Counted from the first letter of the stretch, positions 8,320-18,537 are shown. The stretch: 19,012 bases of DNA from Giardia muris (GCA_006247105.1 VDLU01000018.1:1-19012); one strand, 5' to 3'. Notes: generated by a model not told the origin, from the letters alone. Made by a program: numbers and translations.

Positions 8320-10735
8320 CTCAACACCCCCTGCATCCGACCCCATCAAGCCATCAAGGGCACGTATCCCGTCCAAGGCCCCAACCCCAGTCTCCAAGTC
8401 CCCAAAGCCTAAGAGCCCAGCCCAAAGCTCACAAGAGGCCCCAGAGACCCCCAGCACAGGAAGAGACCCAAGGTCACAAGCACCTAATCCCCTGAAGCCC
8501 AAGCCCCCGAAGACAACAAAGGCCCCCGGCCCCAGGCCCAAAGCCCTCAAGAGACCCCGAAGAGCTCAGCCCAAAGACCCAAACCTCCAAGACCTCAAGA
8601 AGCCCCAAAGACCCCCAAGGTCCGATGCAGGAGGTCCCAAGGCCAAGAGGACCGAGGACCCAGCCTTCAAGGCCCAAGAGCTCAAGATGACTCCGGCTCC
8701 CGCCCAAAGAGTCCCGAAGGTCCACAACTCCCAAGATCCCCAATGCCCCAATGTAGAAGGACCCAAGGCCCAAAGCTCCCAAAGACCCACTGCAGGAGGA
8801 TCCAAGGACCAAGAAGCCCAAACATCCAAGCCCGAAGACCCCGGCCTCCAAGTCCAAGAGCTCAAGGTCCAAACCTCCAAACCCCCCCAGGAGATTCCCA
8901 AAACCCTCAAGTCTCCGAAGACAACAAAGAGGCCCCAAGAAGCCCCCAGCACAAGATCCCAAGAGGTCGAAGAGCTCAAGGCCCAAAGACCCCCGAGGCC
9001 AAGATGACTCCAGCTCCCAGACCCAAAGAGTCCCAAGGCCCCCCAAGGCCCACTGCAGGAGGACCCAAGGCCACAAGCCCTCAGGACCCCGGATTCCGAA
9101 GACCCCCCTCAAGCCCCAGTCTCCAAGTCTAAGACCCCCAAACCCCCAAGGTCCAAGAAGACCTACCCCAAGACCTCGAAGAGCCCAAGAAGCCAAGGCC
9201 TCAACCCCGAAGCCTCAAGACCCCCAAGGTCAAAGACCCCCAACCTTCAATACCCCAAGGCCGCAAGCCCCCCCAAGGTCCCGACCTTCAATACCCCAAG
9301 TCCCCCAAGCCCGAGGCCTCATTCCAAACCCTCCAAGTCCCCCTAAGACCCCAGACCCCAAGCTCCGAGCATCTCAAGCCTCAACCCCGAAGACCCCAAG
9401 GTCCAAGCCCCCAGGTCTCCAACCCCGAGGGCCCAAACCCCCAAAGAGGACCCAAAGACCTACTGCAGGAGGACCCAAGCCTGAGAAGCCCCCAACACAA
9501 GACCCCAAGTCCCAAGGCCTCCCGAGACCCCAGCCTTCAATGCCCCAAGGCCCAAGCCCAAGGAGCCCGAAGGCCCACAACCCCAAGAGGTCCTAAGACC
9601 CCCAACACAAGAGCTCAAGACCCCCTAGGGCCCGCAACCCCCAATGCCCCAGGACCTCGAAGAGACCCCAAGGACCCCATGCAGAAGGACTCAAGGCCCA
9701 AGACCCCAAGGGGACCAAGGACCCAAGAGGCCCAACACAAGAGCCCCCAAACCTCCAAGGCTCGAGACCCCTAAGAGCTCAAGAGACCTCCAAGACCCTC
9801 AAGAGGATCCCGCAACCCCAAGACCCCAGTGCAGGAGGACCCAGACCTCCAAGCCCCCCCCAAAGACCCCAAATCCCCAAGAGCCAAGCCCAAGAGACCC
9901 CCAACTCCAAGGAGCCCAAGGCCCCAGCATTCAATGCCCCAAGCCCGAAGCCCCAAGAAGCCAAGCTCAAGTCCAAGACCCCCAAACCCCAACGCAAGAG
10001 CCCAAGGCCCTAAGGCCCCGAGACCCCAAACCTCCAAGGGGACCGAGGGCCCAAAGACCCCTAAGAAGACCCCCAAGGCCCTCAAGAAGCCCAAGAGCTC
10101 AAAGACCCATGGCCCCAAGACCTTGAAGAGGACCCAAGGCCCAAGTCCAAGGAGCCCAGCCTTCAATGCCCCAAGGACCCCAAAGCCCAAGACCCCAAGA
10201 GCCCCAAGCCCCCATGCCTGAAGGTCCAAGGTCCCGAAGACCCCAAGGCCCTAACACAAGAGCCCCCCAAGGTCCAAGACCCCTAAGAGACCCCAGACCC
10301 AAGGGCCAGCCCAAAGGTCCAAGGGCCCAAAGCCCCCCAAGCCCAAGAGCTTCAAGCCCCCAGACCCCGAAGACCCCCCTAAGTCCAAGCCCCCAAGCTC
10401 ACAAGTCCGAAGGCCTCAAGAGACCCCCAACACAAGAGGCTCCAAGGCCCCAAGCCCGAAGGCCAAAGCCCAAGGCCTCAATGCAGGAAGACCCAAGCCC
10501 AAGAGTCCCCGAAGAGTCCAAGAGCCCAAAGCCCCCCAAGGTCCAAGGCTCCAGCCTTCAATGCCCCAAGACCCCCTAAGACCCCTAATCCCCAAGAGCT
10601 CAAGGGCCGGCCCCAAGCCCTCGAAGAGTCCAAGAGACCCCGAAGAGGTCAGCCCAAAGCCCCCCCCAGAGACCCCAAGTCCCAAGCCGAGGGCCCAAGC
10701 CTTCAAGGTCCAAGACCCAAGGCCCAAAAAGGGGT
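8320..10735. repeat. C/A-rich CCCAAG low-complexity tract, left block
   Basis: About 2.4 kb of DNA made from short words such as CCCAAG, CTCAAG, CCCCAAGACC and AGGCCC. T is scarce: the 60 bases from 9721 hold 25 C, 20 A, 11 G and 4 T. Longer words recur inside it, including TGCAGGAGGACCCAAG-like (near 8626, 8791, 9054, 9462, 9832), CCTTCAATGCCCCAAG-like (near 9250, 9533, 10163, 10554) and CAACACAAGAGC. Scarcity of T removes stop codons on both strands, so many frames of 70-240 codons are open in both directions. I regard none as a gene. The minus strand is rich in GGGG and CTTGGG words that could form quadruplexes. Confidence 0.85.
9796..9883. repeat. Dispersed repeat A, copy 1
   Basis: These 88 bases match 18538-18626 with roughly six differences and one single-base indel. 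The match spans the gene island, so the two CCCAAG tracts share material. Confidence 0.8.
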
Positions 10736-10826
10736 CAAATTTGAGGGGGAAAAGGGAACTAGCGGAGGCACGGCGAAAGGAAGGGGGAAGTGCCCTCCGC
10801 ACGGTCCGGGGCCCCGGGGACGGCCT
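10736..10826. other. Spacer between CCCAAG tract and gene island
   Basis: Purine-rich on the + strand, with AAATTTGAGGGGGAAAAGGG near 10738. It includes the 12-base perfect palindrome CCGGGGCCCCGG at 10806-10817. No gene seen. Confidence 0.5.
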
Positions 10827-10942
10827 AGAGAGGCTGGGACGAGGCTCGTGAGCTACTCGTAAGGGCGGAGCGCCTCTCGAAGCTCCAAGGCGACAGCGGG
10901 GTATGGGTGTGGACATGCGCGATACCCAGGCTCCTGGCCCCG
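10827..10942. repeat. Direct repeat, 3' flank of RING-like gene, copy 1
   Basis: These 116 bases match 11467-11582 with only two differences (10878 C versus 11518 T, and 10920 C versus 11560 T), at an offset of exactly 640. In both places the repeat begins right after the inferred stop-codon region of a RING-like gene on the minus strand. It marks a recent tandem duplication of gene plus 3' flank. Confidence 0.95.
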
Positions 10943-11434
10943 TTTACTTGCTAAAGAGGAAGTCGAGGAGCTTGTCCTCCTCCTGATAGCGGGCGACCAC
11001 GTCCATGGGTGGGTGAGGCCGCCGAACTTCATACCCTTGCCTGCGACCCAGACGAGGGAGTCCTCAGCCCTACAGAGGGGACAGGGCCCCTTCCTCTTTG
11101 AGAGGGAATAGCCAACTTTGAGGCAATCGCGCCGGTTGCAAGTGACCATGCCCTTACAGGCATAGCACTTGTACCCGCCTTCCTCGTTCCAGCGGGCGAA
11201 AGGTCGGAGGCATATGGGACACGTTCCATGCTGCTGAATTGCCTCCTCCTCGTAGAAGACGAGGGGCACGCAGGGGGCCTCTAAATGGTCCGCTTGGACC
11301 CCCCGCGACATACGGACGAGTACGAGGGGCTCGTCCACGGCAGGCCCCTGTTTGAGGACAGGCTCGTCCTCCTCATCCTCCGAGAAGGAGGAGGAGGCCG
11401 TCGTGCCGCTGATCGAGATCTCCGACTCGCTCAT
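10853..11434 (-). CDS. RING-like eight-cysteine zinc-binding protein, copy 1 (3' end probably frameshifted)
   Basis: Protein of 193 residues as read. The N-terminus (1-25) is Ser/Glu/Asp-rich and begins MSESEISIS, as in the neighbouring paralogue. A cysteine motif spans residues 72-121: C72, C75, C90, C93, C99, C104, C118 and C121, giving C-x2-C-x14-C-x2-C-x5-C-x4-C-x13-C-x2-C with a closing CPLC. This suggests a cross-brace, RING-like zinc finger. RING proteins are often ubiquitin ligases, but no partner or substrate can be inferred. After about residue 142 (THP) the reading frame no longer resembles the paralogue. A net one-base loss here would restore the other frame, which ends at TAA 10944-10946. 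The frame as read instead runs into the duplicated 3' flank and stops at 10853. No signal peptide or membrane segment seen. The start is set by the shared MSESEIS and the A-rich stretch before the ATG. Confidence 0.75.
   Translation of the reverse strand: MSESEISISGTTASSSFSEDEEDEPVLKQGPAVDEPLVLVRMSRGVQADHLEAPCVPLVFYEEEAIQQHGTCPICLRPFARWNEEGGYKCYACKGMVTCNRRDCLKVGYSLSKRKGPCPLCRAEDSLVWVAGKGMKFGGLTHPWTWSPAIRRRTSSSTSSLASKRGQEPGYRACPHPYPAVALELREALRPYE
10942..10948 (-). terminator. Giardia-type polyadenylation signal AGTAAAC
   Basis: On the minus strand this reads AGTAAAC, a perfect match to the Giardia signal AGTRAAY, which commonly overlaps or closely follows the stop codon. It contains the TAA at 10944-10946. 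The stop is in the shifted frame, not the frame open to 10853, and lies where the intact paralogue stops relative to the duplicated flank. Confidence 0.65.
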
Positions 11435-11448
11435 CTTTTTCGTTTTGC
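11435..11448 (-). promoter_or_regulatory. A-rich initiator just upstream of RING-like copy 1
   Basis: On the minus strand the bases before the ATG read GCAAAACGAAAAAG. Giardia genes usually have very short A/T-rich promoters and initiators next to the start codon. The paralogue has the same GAAAAAG immediately before its ATG. Confidence 0.5.
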
Positions 11449-11466
11449 GCCCACCCGGTCGGGCGG

Positions 11467-11582
11467 AGAGAGGCTGGGACGAGGCTCGTGAGCTACTCGT
11501 AAGGGCGGAGCGCCTCTTGAAGCTCCAAGGCGACAGCGGGGTATGGGTGTGGACATGCGTGATACCCAGGCTCCTGGCCCCG
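11467..11582. repeat. Direct repeat, 3' flank of RING-like gene, copy 2
   Basis: Partner of 10827-10942 (two differences in 116 bases). It lies between the two paralogues: just after the stop of copy 2 and about 30 bases upstream of the start of copy 1. Confidence 0.95.
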
Positions 11583-11589
11583 ATTTACG
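11583..11589 (-). terminator. Polyadenylation-signal-like CGTAAAT at stop of copy 2
   Basis: On the minus strand this reads CGTAAAT, one base away from the Giardia AGTRAAY signal, and it contains the TAA stop of copy 2. It matches the position of AGTAAAC in copy 1. Confidence 0.4.
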
Positions 11590-12259
11590 CTTTGCGAGGT
11601 CGACGCTTGAGGGTCCTGCGCTTTCTGATCTCCCTCTCGACCTCGTCCCTCTGGAACCTCTCCTGGATCCTCTGGATGATGGGGTTGACCCCGGTGTGGT
11701 TGGCAGCGTGGACGCTCATGTCACCGCCTGCGTGCCAGTATACAGAGCCCGGGGTCCTGCAGAGGGGGCAGCGGTTCTCCCCCAGGAGGCACTGGTACAT
11801 GGTGTTGAGGCACATGATTCTGTTACATGTGATGCTCTTCCTACATGCGTAACATCTGTAACCCCCGAAACGATTCCATCTGGGCCAAATGTCGAGACAT
11901 ATAATGCAGGAGCCCTCCCTCCTGTGGATCTCGCGACGGGTCTTGGTTGAGCGCTTGTAGGGAGCTTCGATGCGGTCGGCTTGTGCGGCCATCTCCCACG
12001 CGTCGGGGTAATTGCCCCACGTGGCGTCCACGCCCACGTCGTTGGGCATGCGCTCGGCGCGGAGCTCGGTGAAGATGGGCTCACTGTCCTCCTCATCCCT
12101 CCACGAGGGGGTGTCGGGGAGCCTCTTGGGCGCAGGCTCGGGCGTGGAGGAGGTGAGGGGGTGGGAGTGGAAGCCCCATTCGAAGCCCGTGAGCGGGGGA
12201 GGCGTGGAGGAGCTCGTGGTCGTGGTCGTGGAGCTGATCGAGATCTCCGACTCGCTCAT
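11585..12259 (-). CDS. RING-like eight-cysteine zinc-binding protein, copy 2 (intact)
   Basis: Protein of 224 residues. The N-terminus is rich in Ser/Thr (MSESEISISS then T/S/P runs), with an acidic patch near 55-60 and a QADRIEAP segment (93-100) matching QADHLEAP in copy 1. The cysteine motif is at C118, C121, C136, C139, C145, C150, C164 and C167, with exactly the same spacing as copy 1 and shared residues around GGY-x-CYAC, TCNR and CPLCR. This predicts a RING-like cross-brace zinc finger. The C-terminus (about 192-224) is charged, probably helical, and ends in a basic RKRRTLKRRPRKA stretch that could be a nuclear-targeting or nucleic-acid-binding tail. An upstream in-frame start at 12472 is rejected: it would add residues encoded by CCCAAG repeat DNA, whereas the chosen ATG follows an A-rich initiator and matches copy 1. 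Function unknown; ubiquitin ligase is one possibility. Confidence 0.85.
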   Translation of the reverse strand: MSESEISISSTTTTTSSSTPPPLTGFEWGFHSHPLTSSTPEPAPKRLPDTPSWRDEEDSEPIFTELRAERMPNDVGVDATWGNYPDAWEMAAQADRIEAPYKRSTKTRREIHRREGSCIICLDIWPRWNRFGGYRCYACRKSITCNRIMCLNTMYQCLLGENRCPLCRTPGSVYWHAGGDMSVHAANHTGVNPIIQRIQERFQRDEVEREIRKRRTLKRRPRKA

Positions 12260-12270
12260 CTTTTTCAGTC
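12260..12270 (-). promoter_or_regulatory. A-rich initiator just upstream of RING-like copy 2
   Basis: On the minus strand GACTGAAAAAG directly precedes the ATG, as in copy 1. Further upstream, CCGAGCGG-type bases are loosely shared between the two promoters before sequence turns into CCCAAG repeats near 12300. Confidence 0.45.
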
Positions 12271-12660
12271 TTCCGCTCGGTCGATTGAGCGGATTGGCAG
12301 CAGCCCCCCACAGCCCCCCCCAGCCCCCAAGTCCAAGCCCCCCCCCAAAGAGCCCGAAGAGCCCCAAGTCCAAAGGTCCAAAGGTCCAAGCCCTCAAGTC
12401 AAGACCCCGAAGAGGACCGAGGACCCAAGAGACCCTCAAGACCAAGAAGATCCAGCCCAAGGCCCAACGCAAGAGCCCAAGCCCTCAGGGCCCTAGATCC
12501 CGAAGTCAAGAGACCCACAAGAGCCCAAGGCCCAAGGAGCCCCTAAGGTCAAGAGGACCGAGAACCCCCAATGCAGGAGGACCCAGACCCAAGACCCAAG
12601 ACCTCAGGCCAAAGCCCCCCGAGACCCCATCTTTCAATGCCCTAAGTCCGAGAGCCCGAA

Positions 12661-12719
12661 GAGGCCGAAGAGCTCAAGACCCCCCAGAGACCCCAGACCC
12701 AATGTAGGAGATCCCAAGG
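12661..12719. repeat. Dispersed repeat B, copy 1
   Basis: These 59 bases match 16151-16209 with two differences, at an offset of 3490. Confidence 0.85.
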
Positions 12720-15201
12720 GCCCAAGACCCCAAGAAGTCAAGTCCCCCCAAGGGCCAGCCTTCAAGTCCAAGGCCCCAGACCCAAAGACCCTCTAAGGCC
12801 ACAAGCCCTCAGGACCCCAAGACCCCATGCAGGAGGACCGAGGACCCAAGGGCCAGCCCAAGACCGAGGCCTCAGGCCAAAGCCCACAAGTCTCCTTAAG
12901 ACCCCAAACCCCAAGAAGCCAAGCCCAAGGTCCCAAGTCCAAGCCCCTCCAAAGAACCCGGAGAGCCCCAAATCCCCAAAGCAAGACCCTGAAGCCCTCA
13001 AGAGACCCCCAGCTCAAAGGCCCGAAGCCCACAAGCCCAAGAACCTCCTGAGACCCCAATGCAAGAGCCCAAGACCCCGAAGACCCCAAGGCCCCAAAGA
13101 CCTCAGTCTCCAAGAGCTCAAGGGCCAGCCCCAAGCTCAAGGCCAAAGGCCCAAGACCCCCAGCCCAAGAAGACCCACCCCAAGAGCTCAAGGGCCCAAG
13201 CCCTCAAGGAGCTCAAGACCTCGAAAAGACCCCAGACCCCCCAAGGTCCAAGGCTCCAGCCTTCAATGCCCCAAGGCCCACAAGGCCCCAACGCAAGAGC
13301 TCAAGAGCCCAAGCTCACAAGTCTCCAAGTCCAAAGGCCCAAAGCCCCCCAAGCCCGAAGGCCTCAAGAGCTCAAGGCCCCAAATCCCCAAGAGGCCAAG
13401 CCCAAGGAGCCCCGAAGACCCCAACCCCCCAAACTCAAGAGGCCCAAGCCTTCAATACCCCCCAACCCCCAAGACCCCAAGGCCTCAGACCAAAGGCTCC
13501 AAGAGCCCCAAGAGATCCCAAATCCGAAGGCCTCAAGAGACCCAAGGCCCCCAGCCCCCCAAGGACCCAAGTCCAAGGCCTCAAGGCCCCAAGAAACCCC
13601 GAAGAGTCCAAGAGACCCAACCCAAGAAGACCCACCCCAAGCCCAAGGCCCCCAACACAAGACCCCGAGAGACCCAAGTCCAAAGGCCCAAGACCTCGAA
13701 GAGGACCCAAAGATCCACTGCAGGAGGACTCAAGAGCTTTAAGGCCCCCAAGACACCCAACCCCCCAAGGTCCAAGTTCTCAGAGCCCCAGACCTCGAAG
13801 ACCCCCCCAAGCCCAAGGACCCAAGGCCCCAAGACTCCCAAGGTCCTAGATCCCGAAGAGCCCAAGACCCCCAGCCCAAGAGCTCAAGGTCCCAAAGCCC
13901 TCAAGGTCAAGAGGACCGAGAACCCCCAGTGCAGGAAGACCCAAATCCAAGATCCCCAAAGCCCAGTTTCCAAGTCCAAGGTCCCGAAGAGCCCCCAAGG
14001 CCGCCCAAGAAGACCCCAAGTCCAAAGACCAAAGCCTCTAAGACCCCCTAAGGTCCAATGCAGGAGGACCCCCCCCCAAAGACCCCCAAGCCGAGGCCCC
14101 CAATACAAGAGCCCAAGGCCCCTAAGACTCCCCAGAGATCCCAAGAGCTCAAGTCCAAGAAGCCCAAGACCCCATGCCTGAAGGTCCAAGACCCAAAGCC
14201 CGCAAGCTCATGGCTCCAAGACCCCTAAGAGCCCAAGGACCCCCGAGATCCCAGCATTCAATGCCCCCCAAGCCCAAGGCCTCAGGTCAAAGCCCCCAGC
14301 CTTCAAGACCCCAAAGCCCAAAAGCCCCCAAGACCCCAAGACCCAAGTCCCGAACTCAAGGCCCAAGAGACCCCAGACCCCCAAGAGCTCAAGGGCCCAA
14401 GCCTCCAAGTCCAAGAGCTTCAAGCCCCTAAGGAGCCCAAGCCCCCAGACCCCGAAGACCCCCCCAAAACCCAAGCCCCCAAGCTCACAAGTCCGAAGGC
14501 CCCCAAAGCCCCGACCTTCAAGACTCCAAGACCCCCTAAGTCTCCAAATCCGAGAGCCCCAAGCCCCCCAAGCCCCGAGCTCGAGGCTCGCCCAAGGACC
14601 CAAGCCCCAGCCTTCAAGTAGAAGACCCCAACACAAGGCCCCAAAGCTCAAGAGGACCCCAGCCCAAAGACCCAAGGCCACAAACCCAAGGACCCAAGAA
14701 ACCCCCAAGACCAAGAAGACCCACCCCAAGGTCCAAGACCCATAGCCCCCGGTCTCCAAGCCCAAGGGACCAAAGACCCCCAAGAAGCCTCCCACACAAG
14801 AGCCCAAGCCGAGGGCCCAAGACCCTCAAGATGACCTCCAAGCCCAGGAGGCCAGCCTGAAGGCCCAAGTCCAAGGCCCCAAGGCCTCAAGCCCCCCCAA
14901 GGTCCAATGCAGGAGGACCCCCCCCCAAAGACCCCCAAGCCCGAAGGCCTCAAGGCCCCGAAGAGTCCAAGACCCCCAGCCCAAGAGCTCGAGGCCCAAG
15001 ACCCCATGCAGGAGGACCCAAGGCCCAAGGAAAGACCCCCCAACGCAAGAGACCAGGACCCACAGCCCCCAGTCTCCAAGCCCAAGAGGACCCCCCCAAG
15101 CACCTAGTCTCCTAAAGCCCAAGACCCCCAAGGGGACTGAAGACCCAAAACTCCCCAAGTCCCCCAAAGACCCCAAGGCCCCAAGAAGACCCCAAGCCCA
15201 A

Positions 15202-15456
15202 GGCTCCAAGACCCCTAAGAGACCCCAGACCCAACCCAGACCCAAGAGCCCAAGACCCCCAAGAGCTCAAGGCCCCAGTGCAGGAAGACCCAAACCTCCA
15301 AGACCCCTTAGAGACCTCCAGCATAAGAGCTCAAGGTCCCAAAGCCCCAGACCCAAGGTCTCAAGTCCAGTCCAAGGCCCCCAGCCCTCAGGATCCCAGA
15401 CCCCGAAGACCCCAAGACCCAAGCCCCCCAAGGGGACCGAGGGCCCAAAGACCCAG
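15202..15456. repeat. Segmental duplication within CCCAAG tract, copy 1
   Basis: Bases 15202-15409 are identical by eye to 16253-16460. After a short divergent stretch with a one-base indel, identity resumes to about 15455. Such a long near-perfect match inside degenerate repeats points to a recent duplication or gene conversion. Confidence 0.93.
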
Positions 15457-15891
15457 GAAGCCAAGACCCCAAGACCCAAGCCCCGAGCTCAAAGCCCAAG
15501 AGCCCAATCCCCAACACAAGAGCTCAAGCCGAGGGCCCCCAGTCCAAGGAGCTCCAAGGGCCCAAGCCCAAGAGTCCCCGAAGCCCCCAAGACCCCGAAG
15601 AGGCCAAACCTCCAAGATCCCAAAGCCCAAAAGCCCCCAATGCCCCAAGACCCAGACCCCCCACACAAGAGCCCAAGCCGAGGACCCCCAGCCCCCCAAG
15701 GCCCCCAGACCCCAAAGAGACTCCAAGTCCCCCAAAACCCCAGTGCAGGAGGATCCAGGTCCAAGGGCCAGGAGCTCAAGGCTCAACCCCGAAGAGTCCC
15801 AGAGACCCGAGACTCCAAGACCCCCAAGCCCGAAGGCCCCCGTTCAGGAAGCCACCCACACAAGAGCCCAAGCCGAGGACCCCCAGCCCCC

Positions 15892-15911
15892 GCAACACGA
15901 CAACAGGCATG
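15892..15911. repeat. Internal copy of telomere-proximal 20-mer
   Basis: GCAACACGACAACAGGCATG, identical to 18676-18695 at the edge of the telomere junction. Confidence 0.9.
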
Positions 15912-16150
15912 ATGCCTGAAGGTCCAAGTCCAAAGACCCAAGGCCCCAGACCCCAAGGCCCTAGATCCCGAAGGCCCCAAATCCCCCAAGGTCCAAGACC
16001 CAAGACCTCAGGTCCAAGGCCCACAGCCTTCAAGACTCCAAGTCCCCAAGTGTTCCCAAGCCCGAAGGACCCAAGGCCCCCAAGGCCCCAAAGCCCAAGG
16101 ATCCAAGAAGCCCCAGCAACACAAGAGATCCCCAACCCCAAGGAGCCCAA

Positions 16151-16209
16151 GAGGCCGAAGAGATCAAGACCCCCCAGAGACCCCAGACCCAATGCAGGAG
16201 ATCCCAAGG
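16151..16209. repeat. Dispersed repeat B, copy 2
   Basis: Partner of 12661-12719. Confidence 0.85.
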
Positions 16210-16252
16210 TCTAAGACCCCCCAGCCCCAAGCCCTAAAGCCCACAAGCCCAT

Positions 16253-16506
16253 GGCTCCAAGACCCCTAAGAGACCCCAGACCCAACCCAGACCCAAGAGC
16301 CCAAGACCCCCAAGAGCTCAAGGCCCCAGTGCAGGAAGACCCAAACCTCCAAGACCCCTTAGAGACCTCCAGCATAAGAGCTCAAGGTCCCAAAGCCCCA
16401 GACCCAAGGTCTCAAGTCCAGTCCAAGGCCCCCAGCCCTCAGGATCCCAGACCCCGAAGAGCTCAAGCCCAAGCCCCCCAAGGGGACCGAGGGCCCAAAG
16501 ACCCAG
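16253..16506. repeat. Segmental duplication within CCCAAG tract, copy 2
   Basis: Partner of 15202-15456, lying 1051 bases to the right (1050 after the indel). Confidence 0.93.
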
Positions 16507-17003
16507 CCTAAGTCCAAAGGCCCCCCAAACCCAAAGACTCAAGACCCCAAACCCAGACCCCCCAAGAGACCCCCAACACAAGAGCCCAAGGCCACAAGCC
16601 CCCCCAAGGTCCGAGGGCCCAAAGACCCTAAGCCCACAAGACCCAAGACCCCAGTGCAGGAGGACCCAAGAGCCCAAGGGGACCAAGAGACCCTCAATTC
16701 CCCAAGACCCCCAAGAGCTCAAGGGCCCCAGCCTCCAAGCCCAAGGGCCCCAAGAGCCCACAGCCCGAAGGCCCCCAACCTAAGAGGACCGAGGACCCCA
16801 AGACCCAGCCCAAGATCCCGAACCCAAGGTCCAAGACTCCCAAGGCCCCAACGCAAGAGGCCAAAGCCTAGGGAGCCCCGAAGCCCCCGCAGACCCCGAA
16901 GAGTCCAAGAGCCCAAGGCCAGGAGGCCAGCCCAAGGTCCAAGACCCCCCAAGGCCCCAAGCACCCCTCAAGGCCCCAAGCCGAGGGCCCCAGCAGGCCC
17001 CCA

Positions 17004-17023
17004 GCAACACGGCATCAGGTATG
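17004..17023. repeat. Diverged internal copy of telomere-proximal 20-mer
   Basis: GCAACACGGCATCAGGTATG matches the 20-mer at 18676 at 17 of 20 positions. Confidence 0.7.
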
Positions 17024-18537
17024 CCAAAGCCCAAGAGGCCCCCAACACAAGAGCCCAAGTCCAACCAAGGGCCCCCGAGACCCCAGCCCAAGGAGCCCGA
17101 AGGCCCACAACCCTAAGCCCACAAGACCTAAGGCCCCAAGAGGATCCAAGGAGCCCAAGTCCAAGAGCTCAAAGCCTCAAGCCCCCAAAGACCCCGAAGA
17201 GGCCAGCTCAAGGCCCACAAGCCCCCCCAAGGTCCAAGTCCTCAGAGCCCCAGACCTCGAAGACCCCCCCAGACCCCAAGAGCTCAAAGGCTGGCCCTAA
17301 GCCCAGGAGATCCCAAGCCTTCAAGGCCCGCAGTCCAAGGTCCAAAGCCCCGAAGACCCGCAACCCCAGGGCTCCAAGCCCCCAAGAGCTTCAAGCCCCC
17401 CAAAGCCCAAGGCCCCAAGTCCCCAAATCCCCAAGAGACCCCCAACACAAGAGCCCAGCCCGAAGATTCAAGACCCCCAAGGGGACCGAGGACTCAAAAC
17501 CCCCCAGTCCCCCAGAGACCCACAGCCCCCAAGACCCCCAAGCCCAGGGAGCCCCGAAGCCCCCCAAGGCCCCGAGAGACCCAAGCCCAAGAGTCCAAGA
17601 GCCCAAGGCCAGGAGCTCAAGGCTCAACCCCGAAGACCCCCCAGACCCCCCAAGGGCCCCAGACCCCAAACTTCCAAGGCCCCCAACACAAGACCCCAGG
17701 GCCACAAGCCCGAAGGCCCAAGCCGAGGGCCCCCAGCCTCCAAAGAGCCCAAACCTCCAAGATCCCCAAGACCCAAGACCCAAGGCCCGACCCAAGGCCC
17801 CCAGTCCAAGGAGCTCCAAGACCCAAGGGCCCCCCCAAGGCCCACAACTTCGAAGACCCATGGCCCCCGGTCTCCAAGCCCAAGGACCCAAGGCCTCAGG
17901 TCCAAGGCCCCCAAGGCCCCAAGAGACCCCGAAGAGGCCTCCCATACAGGAGCTCAAGCCGAGGGCCCCCAGACCCCGCAGACCCAAGAGACCCCCTCAA
18001 GGTCCAAAACCCCAAAGACCCCTCAGAGACCCCAAGCCCAAGAGCTCAAGCCTCAACCCCGAAGCCCCCCAAGGCCCCCAAGACTCCCAGCCCCCCAAGC
18101 CCAAGGCCCCAAATCCCCAAGAGCTTCAAGCCCCCAAGCCCAAAGGCCCACCCCAAGGTCCAAGGACCCAAGTCTCCCTAAGACCCCGAAGCCCAAGAGG
18201 ACTGAGGGCCCAAGACCCCCAAGAAGCCTCCCACACAAGAGATCCCCAACCCCAAGGAGCCCTAAGGCCCCAAAGCCCAAGGCCCCAAGTCCGAGGCCTT
18301 AGCCCAAAGGCCCCCCAAGGCCCCAATGCAAGAGCCCGAAGGCCTCAAGAGACCCCCAAGCCCCAGCCTAAGTCCAAGGTCTCAGTCCAAAGGCCCAAGA
18401 AGGCTCAAGTCCAAGGCCCCAAGGCCTCAAGCCCCCCCAAGGTCCGAGGGCCCAAAGACCCCCCAGAGACCCCATGCAGGAGGACCCAGACCCAAGAGCC
18501 CAAGACTCCCAAGGGCCCAAAGCCCGAGGGCACAAAG

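Noticed and set aside
8474..9196. Minus-strand frame of 240 codons, Gly/Leu/Trp-rich
   Set aside because: It is the complement of CCCAAG repeats, which yields GLG/LGL strings. T scarcity explains the lack of stops.
11435..11950. Plus-strand frames opposite the RING-like genes (166, 135 and 171 codons)
   Set aside because: They are antisense shadows of the genes. The cysteine motif and paired starts and stops all lie on the minus strand.
12259..12472. Upstream start that would extend RING-like copy 2 to 295 residues
   Set aside because: The extra 71 residues come from CCCAAG-type repeat DNA. The inner ATG follows an A-rich initiator and matches the start of copy 1.
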